In this document: positions 24,401 through 39,400 of the stretch, piece by piece
How the letters are laid out: the number at the start of each line of letters is the position of its first letter
Numbering within the stretch: the stretch's first letter is position 1
DNA from: Colius striatus
Taxonomy: Eukaryota; Chordata; Aves; Coliiformes; Coliidae
DNA: 64,000 nt
Assembly: GCF_028858725.1 (NCBI RefSeq)
Contig: NC_084760.1
Location: 82,218,367 to 82,282,366 of the forward strand
Reading direction: 5' to 3'
The notes under the pieces: model-generated
The model's input: the letters and a program-made list of their open reading frames with translations, nothing else
Database searches by the model: none
Told to the model about the DNA's origin: nothing
Made by a program: the position numbers and the translations under genes

Positions 24401-27400
24401 TGTGTTGTTTCTTAAATCAGAAATGGAGGTTTCATAAAAGTACCTAGCAAATGGCAAAGTGATTTGAATGCATGACAGGACCTCAAAGAAATAGTCACAT
24501 ACAACTCCCTGGAAACCCCAAGACCTTCTATGCACTCCTACTGACAAGTTACAGAAAGCCTTCTGTTTCTAACTAGGTTTTTCTACTCTTTTTATAGCAA
24601 GTAACCATGAGCAAAATGGCCCAGGGCCCTGCAACATTACCCAGTATCATTTTATCATCTCAATGTGTAATTATTTAGTCAGTTTTACCCTAAGGAGCCA
24701 ATTCCCCTATATTTTTTCCTACCGTTTCAGAGGGGAGGAAAAAATAATATGCCACTAACAGAAAGATCTCTACCGGTTCACACTGAAGTAGGAGCACAGT
24801 TTGCAATAAGCCTTTTAAAAGGCAAGCACCAAATAGTTTTAGTGTCTTTGATTTTAACGTACAGTACAGCAGCTGTGTAAATGAGCTTCACTCTTGTTTT
24901 GAATAAGACCAAACAAACCAGAAAAGGCCAAGACTCTGATTTATGTTATTACTGCCTTTGGCTAAAAAAAGCATCATTATGCTTGAAGAACACTGTGATC
25001 CCACAATTAGGGGAGAAAAAAAAGGAAAAAAAAAATCACATTTCACTTTCATGCTTGAAAAACTTGTTTAATTAAGCACGTTCCTCCCTTTGCCCTCTTG
25101 ACAGTTCTTTAAAAATAAGTAAGAAAATAAAAATGGAACTTCCAGTAAAATGTAAAACCCAGGAAAAACTACTGGATTAATACCTTCAGGTTTCCCCTTA
25201 GGGATAATTCCCCCGGGGGTGTTGTACAGCTCTCCCCAGTTGCACAGGGACAGGCATATTTGAGTGCCACATTCTGTCACGGTACAGAAACAGCAGATGG
25301 TTACACTCATTTCAGCAAAATGACAAAACAGGCAAGCAAGAAAAATCCCCTGAACCCTGATTTCAATCTGGAAAAGGATACAACCAATTGAGTGCGACAA
25401 TTATTTAAGTCACCTCTTCTAATTCCCTGCACAAATTCCCACATGCATCTATATTCTCGATTTGGCATATAAGGTGATGCCAAAAAAATAACATGACTCA
25501 TTTACAGAAGTTCCAAAGTACATAGTTGTGAGGACTGTATGTCTACCTGGGCATCAGGTAGACATACTGTCCATCCACTGGAACCTGACACTCTCCATCT
25601 CCAAAATGCTATGCAAACCCAAGCCCTCCTCCTTTGCCAAAATTTGGTGGAATTACACAAAACACAAAGCCTAATCAAGCACAAAACAAGTTTAGTCATA
25701 TCAACTTCAATGCTGCTGTTATCAGTATCAAGGGCTGCAAAGTTTTCATTCATAGTCTCAAGACTGCTATTGTCCGTCATGTTGTTCTTGTGGACTCCTG
25801 AGTAACTTCAGGACAAGATCTCTTAAAAGGGGGAGGCAGAGAACAATTAGTCGAAGGTTTAAAAAGTTCAACAGGCACACAAATAACTTTCTCCATGATT
25901 TCTTTACCAGAGGCACTCAGGACAACAGGATGCATAGTGCCAACAGCACCAGAAAAAAAAATTAAAAATAACTCCAGTCTGTATTGTCTTGAACAGTTTT
26001 ACAGGAAGAGCACTGAAGCATTGAGTCTAAAAAAGCACTGTGTGTTTCAAGTCCTAGAAGTATTTAATGATTCTACATGCAAACGCAAAAAGTTGTGCAT
26101 GCACATCTTGAAAAGTGAGAGAGAAAACAAGAAATTATCACCCTGTCAAACTAAATACATCCCTATTCTTACCAAGGCTAGAAAACACACTGGCAAATCC
26201 CAAAAGAAACTGACGTGTCCAGGTCTGAAAGTTCAGAGGTTTCAACTGGGCAGGTTTTTTAATTAAGTGCACTGCTTGATAAATCTTTTCCAAAAGGAAA
26301 CAAAAGCAGCTATCAAAGAAGTGTGGACAACTACATTTTTGTCCTACTGCACTAGTTAATAAACAGAGAGAATTCTTACCTAGCAGATAGGAACCCCACC
26401 TTCCCCTTTTCCACTCCCCTTACCATTTTGAAGGTCTGAGTAGCTCTTGTTTCCACAGTCCGTAGTATGTCTCGCAGACTCCTCATTCCTTTTACAATAT
26501 TTCTAGGGGAAAGGTAAAAAGCCCAACATTGTAAAAACCCAAAAAAACCCCAGCACGCTGAAGATAAAATATTTTTACGACGTACCAAAGCTTGGCAACA
26601 AACTTGACATTCAAGCAAATCCGTGAAACAATCACTAATAGTGAGACTGCAGTAGCAAGACAAGTCACTCTGAAGCACTGGTAGGACAGTGGCACCAAGT
26701 GAGACAGAGACTGTAGCATTCCTACTCCAGATGGCTTCCTAGGAGAAGATCACATTCACATTTGACGAACATGAGGGGACATTTGGAAGCCTTTCGTAGC
26801 TCATATTTATAAGGCAGATGCTGCTTCTTAAAAGCATGCACATCTCCTCTTCATACACCCAGATTGTACTTGTTTGAATTATACTGAGCTTACAATGTGC
26901 TGCTTTTAAGTGTCAATTCTTTTTAGGTGGTTCTTAAATCTCTCTCTGGTGGTCCAGCCACCTGATGAAATGGCAGTGGTTTAAACAGTTTATTATTAGG
27001 CAGTTAAATTGTAGTAACTGCGTGCAAGCACAGCTTAATCTGCAATAAAAGAGAGTTAGACTAAGAAAACATTACTCTGCATACATCGTGAGCAATTAAA
27101 CTAAACTAGTTGCCAAATGGTGTCTTAATCATATGTTTGAGCACTAAGACCAATGGGGATGAAAGAGTAAACACTGGACATACTAGTTAACACACTCGCA
27201 GCCTATAACCTCTTTGAGGTTAAGGACATGGCTCTATCACCACAGCAACTACAAAAGATCACTTTCATTGCAGGACAAAAGCTACCCAAAGAAATACAAG
27301 CTATGAGAAAAGGAGCAATGCTGTGCTAAAATAAAGACACTCAGATTAGTGGTTGTACTGGTACATTAACTGCCACTTTGGCTTACTTTGGGAGACTTTT

Positions 27401-30400
27401 CTCTGCAGACAAAACTTAGATTTCAGTAAAAAAAATAAAAAGAGAAAGATCATACACCATAACTACCTCCTCTGTCAATCTGATTAAATTTTGAAGGTAA
27501 GCAGTATAGACCGTGTTTGTGCCCACTTTCATGTACTGTAAAACTTCTTACACTCTAGAATCAACGGCAAACTTGTGAACAAATGCAAAAGAAAAAGAGT
27601 ATTTTTGAGGAGTGAAAGAAAATAAAATGTGATCACATTTACCATTACTATTGGCTACAAAAAATGGCACCCTAAAGCTTCTGGTCACCAAGCCACAGAA
27701 TGCAAATATGTGCAGCCTTACTCCCAATCGATACTCATCTCAAAATTTTAAACTTTGAGCTAATCTACAAATTACCTAGTTGTGGCCAATCTACAGATAA
27801 GCAAAAAGGGGAAAGAGCAAAAACATTGGAGACTTGCCCCTATGGAGAAAGTCAGATGCTGTCTTTTTTTTCCTTCCACATTCTTCTAAGTAAAAAGATG
27901 TGCTTTGAATTTATCAAGGGAAAACAGCTGAACTAAGGTTTTGTAAATTAGACTTTAATGCTTCAGCAAGCTCTGCAATTACAGGGCAAAGACATCAGGT
28001 GCTTTTCTGTGGGTCTAAGAAAGACTATAACCACAAAGATGCAATTCTGGACCTTCAAGTGAGGAAAGCAATAAAGCACATGGCGACATTTATGCACATG
28101 AGCAGCCACACCAAATCCAACAGAATTGTTCACATGCTACTTATTATCAGAGAGTCAAAATCAGTTAAGTTCTCCCATCTAAACAATATGCACCTGCCCA
28201 ACTGCTCTCCTCAGTTACTCAAAACTCCTGGCATTTCCTGTGCTTCCTTGGGCTCCTTAAGAAGCTAGACAGAAGAGTTACAGTGTGTAACAGTTCTACA
28301 ACTTTTTCAAACATGCATACACTTAGATTTCTTGTCAGGATAATGGTATTTGTCTTAATAAAGTGTCAATGAATTCCATTAACTAGCATCAGAAAGAAGA
28401 TTATTGACCACTTGCAAAGCCAATTAATTCCATGTTTATCACACAGACTTAAGAAATGAAAAACCTAGAGAATGTGCTAAAATTTTGATCCCAGAGAACT
28501 GGGGCATTATTTAAGTTCCACTTTTTAGACAAGGCCACAAACCAAGTTAAGCTCCATGACAGAAACACCTTGCTCTGGGGGGAAAGGGAGAGGAAAAGGA
28601 AGGAATATTGACACACTGACGTGCATGAAAGAATACATGGCTAATTGCTGCCCATCTGCAAGTAGCCAGGGCAGAAACTATGAATCACAGGACAAATGCC
28701 TAGGAACACCTTCAACAGAAGTTAGCAGTGCTTTTGCTAGGCGGCATGGGAGGAGCTCCCAGCACTCACTACCCCCCAGACAGGTCCTTGTGTGGTGAGA
28801 GTTTCTCAGAGAGCACCCACACTATGCTCCCAGCCTTCAGTTCTAAAACATGCAAAGCATCTGACAACAATACCAGTTCTACTGGTATTGTTTGTATACA
28901 AGGATTTGGCTTGGCAGTCTTTATATCTTGAACTGTACTGAACACTGAGCTGTGACAAGAGACTGAGCACACCTGCCAGCGGTCTGCAAACATAACTCAC
29001 TACAGGAGTTTTTCTTCCTGCTCTACTGTCTCAACCCAGAAGGCTATCTGAGCACATACCTAATTTTAAATGTATGAATTTCTCTGCTCAATAAGGAACT
29101 TATTGCCACATTCACAGATGATAGTCCTTATAGTGTGAGGCACTTGAGGAGACTTTTTTAAAATGAAGACCTGAAGAAGTTAGCCCCCAAAAAAATCACA
29201 TATTTGAACAGACATATGTGTACATAAAAAAGTATATGAGGATGCAAACATAAAGCCCCTGGCAATCCATGGTAAATTCATTTGATCTTGTCTAGATGAG
29301 AAACTATGCAATCGAGCCTCTGCAGGACTTGAGCAGAAGACTATCTGGAAATCCTAGGTAGTGCTGTCTCAAGCCATGGCACCATAAATGATTATTAGAT
29401 CATGGAAGTTAAATGAATTGGAAGAGTCCATGGGCCCCTGTTGAATTGCTGAGATGCTAGAAAAAAAATTGAGGAAGAACAGGAAGGGAAAAGCACAGAG
29501 TCATTAAACTGCCTTGGTTTTAGCTGCAAGGCGGGCAAGAGGCATTTACAAAACAAAGATGAAATGAGGTAAAATTGTAGCTAATCTAATAGAGAGAAAC
29601 ACTGAAAAACATGGGCACAAACTGTGACAAAGAGCATCTTGAGGCCAGTCAGGGCAGCTTGGCATGAAAATGTGTTCTCTTTGTACAAGAAGGCCTCTAG
29701 AGGAGGGCTAAAAAGATCATCAGAGAGCTGACCTCATCAGAGACCTCTCCTGTGCAGACAGACTGAAAGAGTTGGGGTTTTTCTGCCTGGAGAAGAGATG
29801 ACCCCGACAGGACCTTAGAACAGCCTTCTGGTATTGGAACTAGGTGACCTTTAAGTTTCCTTCCAACTCAAACCATTTAATACAAGGTAATTAATTACCA
29901 GTCCAAGAATTAAAACAGCCCTGTCATGTTTGTGTCATAGTTTGGTTAACACTACACAAAAGTTTAAGATACAAGAAAATAAAGAAATAAACTGTTCTCT
30001 ATACAAATTGCTGGGAAAAATGTTGATAATGAACCAAAGTGGACTGGAAGCATAGAGGTCTGCAAAGACAGTCTCCCAACAACATGAGCGCCAGAAGACT
30101 GTGTTCTTATCCCCACTCATTAACTGTTAGAAGGATTAGCCACTAACAGATGGAAGAGACCATCTTGAGACGACAACATGGCAGTTTGCAGAGCCACTTC
30201 TCATGGGGAAAGCTGTACCTGTAGCACACAAACAACAACAACAACATTGCCTTTGCCCAGCTCCTTTTGCATCTCATCCAGGTTTCTAAAAATTCATACT
30301 CTTTCCTTAAACAGCCATTCATGCATAGGCACAAAACACACCTGAAGAAGTAAGCCTCAGATCCTCAGATTCCTATGAATGAAGGCAATACAAATACCAA

Positions 30401-33400
30401 ATACAAATAAAACCAAACACAAACAAACCCAATACGAATAAAAGCTCAGCACTTCCTTAGACTGAGTAGTGACTGACTCCTGCTGTCCTGGATAAGGTGC
30501 TAGATTGTGAGGACAGAAGAGGAGATACATGACAAGAAGCCCACATAATTTCCTCAGAAGATATGAACAGCTTTACAAAGACTGTCCTACCTACCTTTGT
30601 AGATAAGATTCTACTCCAAAACAACACATACATGAAGCTACTCTCAAAGTGCCCTTGCAACAGAAGCCTACAAGATTTCAAAAACAGAACTGAGCACTCT
30701 AGAAAACTGACAGGAGAGGAGAAGAGATAGAATTTAATTGATTGAATTGCCCTACTAGGCATTTTCATCAGGGTTTTCCAAACTAATTTACGTCCTAGTT
30801 TGAAGGATCATAAGGAAATCTAATTTCTGGTATTGCCCTAATATTTATTTTTCAGAAATTCATTTTCTTCAAGTGTCACAACTAGAGCTTCCAAAACCAA
30901 CCACATCTCTTAGAAAGCTCTGACTTTGTCTTGCTTGTGAAACTCCACATGTACCATTAAGAGAGCAGCATACATATAAATACCTGTTATAATACCTGTT
31001 CAATACTCTGAAAGGCAGGAATAAATGAACATAATCTTTACACATCCATATCAGGAAAAAACAAACTAAAGAACTCTCCCCCATCAAAACCCAGTGCAGA
31101 TACTAACATGAAAGACAACTGCCTGCCTCCTACAATACAACAGCATCTGCCTGCCTATATTCTGCATCCACAGCATAAGCATTGCTCACTGGAAGAAAAA
31201 AAGAAAGCTTTCTTGGGATGCAGCAGTGCAAACAACAGTAGGAAATGTGTCTTCAGCAACACATTATTTTTTAAGTAAACATCTTATTAAAAGCATCTGC
31301 AACTTCCACAGCTGCAAGATTTGCTTGTCCTTACAGCTGGTAGCTCAACATCTAAAGGGGACACTGGACTTGGTTTTGTACTGGTGCTTTTCTTTCCACT
31401 GCACACAGTGAGAGAAAAGGGCATCTCTGACCATGCTCAAACAGAAGCATGCCGGTTCCTGCCAGCAGGAACAAAAGCATGACAACATCACTCATGCCCT
31501 TAAGCTCTTCTGCCTGCCGAGACAAGAATTAAGGACTTGTTACTCCTTTTGTACACATATGCCACTGGGAAAGGACATCCTACCTGAGAGACCTACCCCC
31601 CTGCCAGCTTGAGCATTCACCATTCAAGGCCAAGGAACCAATAAGGAGAACGAAAGTGTTTCTTTGGGCTGTTCAATATCGAGTTGAGAATTTTATTATA
31701 CACGTGAAGCATCCTAAAAAGCTGCTTTTCACTTCCCTCCTCTTTCCTTAATGTATCCCAATGCTGCTTATGCCCTCTCGTGGAAGAAACCACACATTGA
31801 TACTAGCTCGAGGAAGAGAGACAAGCTGTGGGGTCCCACTGGGCTTCTTTTCGCCCTCATCAGACCTTTCATTTTCCTGGCTGGTGTTCCTCACTCGCAC
31901 TGGAGGGAGGTGAGAAGCACATGGGGCTCTGCTCCCGTCCCAGCCACGGGAGTTCCATCACACTGACCAGGACACCCTTTCAATAGGAAACAGGAAACCG
32001 CCCTAAAGAACATTTTGCTGCTGTTGCAGCAATTCAGCTTATATCAGAGTGCTGCTTAATTCACATATGTATTTAGATTCCAAATTGCTTTCCTGTAGGG
32101 TTTTTTGTGGGTTGTTTATTTGGTTTATTTTAGGGTTGTCATTAAAATAACATGGGAAGAGAGCAAGCAGGGCCCACAGTAATACCTAAAACAACCCACT
32201 GGATACATGGAACTGATGGTAACTGAATTTAAAATATTGCTGAAAAAAAGGAACATGAATGCGTCTGATATTCAGAAGGTGCCTGGGGGACACAGTGCCA
32301 TATGTTCTAAATGATATTTTATTTTATTACATACTTAATGAGCTTACTGGCAAGATCTGAGATTTTTGTTCGTCATGAGAATGGCAAAAGGCCAGGAAAG
32401 CACATGCTGTGCCACAGCTGCTCAATCACCAGCTTGCCCAGGAAAACCACATACCTGTCCCCTACTGCCAAGGTGAGAGAATCATAGAATCATCTAGGTT
32501 GGTAAAGACATGTAAGATCATCAAGTTGAAACCTTACCCTACCACTGCCACATCCACCAGTAAACCATGCCCTTAATTGCCACATCTTTACATCTATTAA
32601 ATACTTCCAGGGACGGTGACTCAACCACCTCCCTGGGCAGCCTGTTCTAACACTTCATAACTTACTTGATGAAGAAATTTTTCTTAATATCCAATCTAAA
32701 CCTCCCCAGCACAACTTGAGACTGTTCCTCTTGTCCTGTTGCTTGTAGCTTGAGAGAAGAGATGGACATCTACCTCACTACAACTTCCTCCTTTCAAGCA
32801 GTTGTGGAGAGTGACCACAATCTCCTCTCAGTGTTCTCTTTTCCAGACTAAACACCCTCAGCTCCCTCAGCCACCCCTCATCAGACTTGTTCTCCAGACC
32901 CTTCACCAGCTTCGCTGCCCATCTCTGTATCCTCTCCAGCACCTCAATGTCTTTCTTGTAGTGAGGGGCCCAGAACTGAACACAGTATTTGAGGCACAGC
33001 CTCATCAGGGTCGAGTACAGAGAGACAATCACTGCCCTGGTGACATTATTTCTGACACAAACACTGAAAGACGCGAGATTACAATGTAGGCTTATTTACA
33101 CATAAACTTGTACTCACCTGCCTAAAGGGGTCATTTCACAATATTTGGGATTCACATGTATTTATAAGCCTTTGGGTTAAACAAGGCTTACCTGAAGGTA
33201 CCTCTCATGGATATGCTTACATGTACAACTTCACCGTACATACAAGCTTTTAATGAAAGAATAGGTAACAGAGAGGCTATTCACAATTGCATTCAAACTT
33301 ATTCTTGGGGTATTAAAAAAACTAGCAAAAAATCTGTAAACAAGAAGCAACTTCCTCCAGACTCAAAAAATTCTATCTATTTTTCTATAGAACAATTTGA

Positions 33401-36400
33401 ACTGATTTTTGCTGGGATTTTTTTCTAGTCTTCTTCCTTTCAATCACCCCTCATTTTTCATTTTCTTCTCCATTTTACTCGTTGGAAAAAAAAAAAAAGC
33501 GTGAAGAAAATGAGAGAAAATATCTTTGACTGGGGATGAAGGTATAAAACAGCCCAAATGAAATACTTTCAAAGATGCTTTACTTATAAAAAGTTTAGAA
33601 AACTTTGACCAGCAATATCACACAAAGCAGCAAGAAATTCAGCATCCTCTTGCCCTTCCAAGCTTCACTGTGATGTGTATTTCAGGGGCATAATAAAAAC
33701 CCTGGAGCACCACTGTTCCCACATGCATTCTTTCTAGTAAAACCACACAGATTTGTGGTATTTATTGGGACATTTAAGACCTTAAGCAAACAAACAATGA
33801 AAGAAACTACCCTTAAGACTTGAGCTTATAAATCAGGCTCTGCGGATGAACATTTTAAAAGCACACAGCAGTGTAAATTCCACTCTCTTTATGGTCAACC
33901 TCCCCTAAGACTCCACAGGGAACAGAGCTGAGTCAAAACAATAAAATTGTTCTGCTCCACCCTATTTGTGGGTCTGGAAAAAGGAGGCTTAGGACTCTTA
34001 AAAGAGACAAATAGAAGGGAGAGATGGGACTTGAGGTGAGCCAGCAGCAAAAAAGTCATAACAGAACACATACAAAGAAATAAGCCTTTATCTGTTACTA
34101 GACACATGCAACATTATCTATTTTTATTAACATCTGCATCCACCTACCCTTTCTTTAAATGAGTCACATAGGCACTCTGTAGAGCTGCTTCTAAGAAGTA
34201 GGAAAGTTCAAACTCAGAGTAAGTCACATTGCTGCCCTTGATACTCCTTGAATGTGTGTTCTGTGAGGAAACAGAGGAAAGAAATATCAAGGACTACAGA
34301 CAACTGTTTGAACTAGCCAGTTGCTCATGAGCCAGAGACATCAACTATGAAGTGTTAACTTCTGCCATCAGACTCTTCCTCAGATTACTTGAAAATTTAC
34401 CTTCATTAGCTCTTTAGAAAACTTTCAAAGTCAAGTTTAAACTATAGAGTGACTTCGATAAAATATTCTGCATGCAACATGAGTTTTGAAACACCATCCT
34501 TTACTGCTTTCCAATGTTTAATAAATTGAAAGCTGTACATTAATACCAAGTGTTTCAGAAATACTACTCCAACCACACAGATGCAGTGTCTTGCACAGAA
34601 ATATTAATGCAATGTTTGAGTTCGTACGTCCATCTTAAATATTTATTAACAGTTAGTCAACTATCATTGAGTCCCAATGGAGGAATCTTGACCTTTCCTT
34701 CATCTCTCCTATGAAACCCTTCTTGGTTTTGCTTCCTTACTGGTAACAAACAGTTTTCCTTGCTGAAAGTTACCCTGTGTGGACTCTGCAAAGCACGGGT
34801 TTACATCCATGACTGGAAAAGGCCTATGGACTTTTAGTATATCCATCAATAATCCAGTATCTCTGTCTCTGTGTCCAGAAGATAAATGAATCACAGTTCA
34901 AACTCTTTCCTGTATTTGCAGGCACAAGCTGTCAGTAAAAACATTTACAGCGCCCAGCACTGGCAAGAACTCACCCTTCTGCAAGAGAAGGAGGAATTAT
35001 TACTTAATTTTAAATGAAAGCACCATTCAGCTTTTTCCTACAGAGAAACAGACCTGATGGCAGGCTTTCTTAATGAATGTTTATATATGTACTAATCTCA
35101 TCTTTTTTGTGTTTTAATGTAATGAAAAACTGAACCTGAAATAGACACACATATTTCTTGCTAAGAAGAGCAGAAATATCTTGTCAGAAAGTCAAAGGCC
35201 ATTACGCCATGGAAGAACGGGTAACGTGCATTGCCATCAGCGCTGCTGGTGTCAAGCATAATGTGTAGCAAAGGATGCCCTGTTAAACTCAGCTAGGCAA
35301 AGTTAGAGACAGAGACCACTAAGCATGTGCCCAGCAAATCAGTGGCACCCATTACAGCTCAGAGGAGGGCTTGCAGTGCTCATCTTACTCACAACCTAGC
35401 CAACTGCTGACTATGTGGTTACTTGCTACTCATGATCTAGGTTCCTCCAGTTACACTTGGAGAAGGTGAAACACTGGCAGTTAAACTGCTATGGCTGACC
35501 CAAAAAGGCTATTTTCAGCATGTTAGAGATTGCAATATCCACTACTGTGTATCATTTACATCGTAAATACGTAAAGTGTCTTGAGTTCTTTCATGCTGGT
35601 GCTTGCTGTGCAAAGTTTGTAGTCCCTCTCTAGTAACAGCTAAACTTGAGATATGACCTGAGCATATCCAAAGTATTCAGTGCTTTACCACAAGAAAAAC
35701 TGGTTTCCAGACCTGATTCTCAGAGGAAACAGGCAGAGACCAGATAAACTGCTCTTTTGCAACTACTTATACTATGAGACATTTCACTCTTTCCAACTCG
35801 TACTCATTTGTTTACGATCACTTGGCATTACCCCATCGTTCTTGCTGTAAATTCCACCCAGGCCGTCAGGTAACACCCTGAGCGTGTTTCTTCTTACCTT
35901 TTCAAGCTCTTGCAAGTACACCTGAGCAATGACACATGCCGTCTCAAAACAAGCCATGACTTCCTCCTCCCTTTCACACAATCGAGCACGTGAGGCCGTG
36001 GAGTTGGTTGAGCGCTCCAGTGACAGACCTGCAAAACGGCAACACCTCCTTTAGCTGGAGTCCAGCAGCAGCACAACGGCCATGTTCTTCCTTCATTTAT
36101 CAACTGACAGTAAAGTTTTTCCATAAGTGGGCTTCCCCCTTGTTTTAGTGACTTTTGGGAAAAGACTCCCAGAAAAAACACACTTCCTACACATGCAATG
36201 CATTTTTGGCATGCTGCTTTAACACACAGTGCCACTGCATGCTTCTAAAGTGCCTTTCAAACATTTTATGAAGAACGGACATACAAATCCCTCTGGTAGG
36301 TATGAGCAAGCACAGAAACTAAGACCTTAGATTTCCCAATATGACTCTAGATTTTGGGTGCTTCAACACAAGCAGTGTTTCACAAACACTCCAGCACTGA

Positions 36401-39400
36401 GTTGGATAATTTCTAAACAACCACTATTTTAAGTGGAGCTTTCACTATAAGCAGCAGTTTCAAGGAAAAAAAAATATTCCAAAACAAAGTTAGAAAAATC
36501 TGAGGACTGTCTTGGAAAATCTGAGCACTTACAAACAGCACATAGGCACACAGCAAGGTCTTGGCAAGGCACAAGAGACTCTTAACCGCAAGATCACCCT
36601 CTTTTCCAACAAAAGGAAAAAATCCTGGGTTTTGTACTACTAAAACTCTTTCTTGTATCATCATCTAACCCTGCTTTCAAAGAGCATATTAATTGAAGAT
36701 CCCCAGCTATTGTCCCTGCATGACAGATCCTTATCTAGCATCACATTATAATATCCTTTATATCTCTATTTGGAGAGGCTACATTTCCGTGTACATATTT
36801 TACTCTAATTGGTGTAGGTTCTTATGACACACAGGTCCTCTACAATTTACTTACTACACCTTGTAAACTCAAGTCTTCTACAACAAACACAACTGCATTG
36901 ATGCCCAGTAGTCTGACATAGGTTGTAGAGATTGCAGTACATGCTTCCTAGTTAATTTTATATAAACACAACATTCCTTAATACCAATGGAAAATGTGTA
37001 AGATATAACACAAAATCCTAGTGTTCCTGACACAGATGCACAGAAATGATAAAAGAAGAAAGACTTCAGCTGTCTGGACAATCTCTCCAAAGAAGCCATT
37101 TAGACTATTGCAGCATATGTCAAAGGATTCTGCTCCCCATGAGGAGCCACCACGCATACCAGCAGCCAGGCTTCTGTGGGCCCCCACAACCCTGGGAGGC
37201 ACAGCACCTCAGCACAGCTCAATGAAGGAGTCTCACAATTAACTGCTGTGAGGCAGCAATGGGGAGCCAGGCTTCTCCATTATGAACAATGTGAACAAAT
37301 GCTCATGCTGGAGGAGCCTGAGGTTCCTAGGCAGTCTTAGCTTTGTTTACTTCTCATAGCCAACATTTCTGTTTTGTCCCCTTGGTTACACTGCAGGGAG
37401 TTTCCTTATCCCATGTCTTATCCTTGAGCTAGACACGAGCAGTAAGTTCAGTGGGCTGAGACATGAAGATGCCCCGCTGGTGCAAGTTCAGAAGGCGGCT
37501 GGCTTCCTGCTTTTGCCCTCTCCCAAGGTAGCAGTGCATGGCCCAATCCCTCAAGGACCTACCTATACCTTGGAGGAACAGATGCTAATACCTTTTATCT
37601 TTGAAAATCCTGACCAGAGTACAACAGGGGGAGTGGATTTACTTCAAACTGATAGTGTGTGTAGGATGAACATTTTGCTGCTTTTAACGAATGACCATTC
37701 TGTGTTCTCTCCTTTTCACTGGCATGCACCTTGTACAGCATCCAACATGTAATAGAGTCTGTCTTCTAGCCCATCTATAAAGTTTCTGGCTTTATATCAC
37801 GGGTTGGTTTCCTATTACTTTAAAGCTTCTATTTCCTAACCCTGCTACTACGTAATGAAGGGGGAAAGAGGATGTTAACTCTCTATATGGAAAAAGAAAC
37901 CATCCAATGCTGAAGCTAGAACAAATCTTGTTAGATCTCAGGCTTAGATCTCAGCATTTTTACTCGCTCCCCTTAACTAAAAAGAAAGTTTGAGAAGTGT
38001 AGCATTTCAGAGTCATCATCTTCTTCAGTACAAATTGCAGCTGAGGGCCCCGAAACAAATCTAGTACAATCCACTGACATTCATACAGGAGAATTTAATC
38101 AAACTGCAAGAGTCAACCTAGCACACAGCCTGTATGGGGGTGGTTATCGTGGGAGATGTCACACAGAGAAAACAGGCTGATAAAAAGCCATTTACATACA
38201 CGCTACAACCCACTGCAGGGAGCTACTATCTCTCAGCTCGAACGTGGGGGAGGAAAGCAAGCAGCCTTTGCCAGCACCAAGTACTGACAACAAAGGTGCC
38301 TATGCATGCAGTCAGAAAAACAGAGTTCAAGCTGATCAGAGACAGGAGAACGAACACCTCCAAAACCATTTCTTGCCACAGTAAGTGTAGAACAATGCAG
38401 TGTGTTACAATGGATACTATGCTTCATCACACAGATTTTTCTACTTGGAAAGGGTAGGAAGGAAAAATTACCCACATGATGAGATATTAGTCATGGCTTT
38501 TTCTGAAAATACTATATGCACTGACCTGATGTCTGAGTATAAGGTCTTCTACAGAATCCAAACAGTGCTATTCTTCCCTACCACAGAAATGTAATGAAAA
38601 GAAAAATTAGATGAAGCAGATCGCAAATCCTGCAGACAAAGGGAAGAACAGAAGAACAACAACAAAAGTTCCTCACTCTTGCAGCCACCAACTCTCACAG
38701 AGCCCTAACAATTACAGATTTCCTTAATGTACAGTTGGGCAAGACTCTTTACAAGCCCTCCACTCCTGAGAGCACAGTTTCCATTAAGTCTTCTCCATCC
38801 CCTATTGGCACACAAAATACTTTGCAGGACAATATACATTTTAAATTCAACTCAGTTCCAAAAAAGTGTCACAAAGCCATGAAAGTGCATGCTACTTCCA
38901 CACTGGATTTAGCAAGAAAACTCTAGCTCTTGCTAAGACACAATTAGCTTCTGAGCAAAGAATAAAGGTTTCTTGGTGACTGGTTTAGGCAAATAGACTT
39001 GCATGTTTTTCACAACCAATTATGGTAAGGTAATACTAACTTGTCTGGGCTATGATTTTTTCCTCATGTGAATGAAGTTATAAAATTTAAATATATATAT
39101 ATATATATATACACATACCACAAGAACATTTTATATATTGAAGATATTGATTTCTAATGGAGCATAGTCCAAGTGAGATATGCTTTCATATTATCTTTTC
39201 TGAATGAACTATTTCTTCCTTCTTCAGAGGCAGTAACTTTCTACGTATAGAAACGCTGTTTTTCTTTCCTACATAAAGATAAGGCTTACACTCGCCTTCT
39301 CTAGTTCTCCCAAAGATTGATCATGGGTCTTGATTTCTCTATAATCTTTGTCTGCTACCATTTATAGAAAGAAAGGGTAGACTGTTTGAAGGCTTATTTC

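Larger units (their letters stand above)
26503..34147 (-). other. TTC7A: TTC7A intron 5
   Basis: A 7.6-kb intron holding a short perfect hairpin (28866-28892), an internally deleted CR1 fragment on the plus strand (29698-29882), an A/C-rich simple repeat (30387-30443) and a longer CR1 fragment on the minus strand (32480-33062). No gene otherwise. A moderately GC-rich patch at about 31740-31990 is not identified. Confidence 0.85.
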
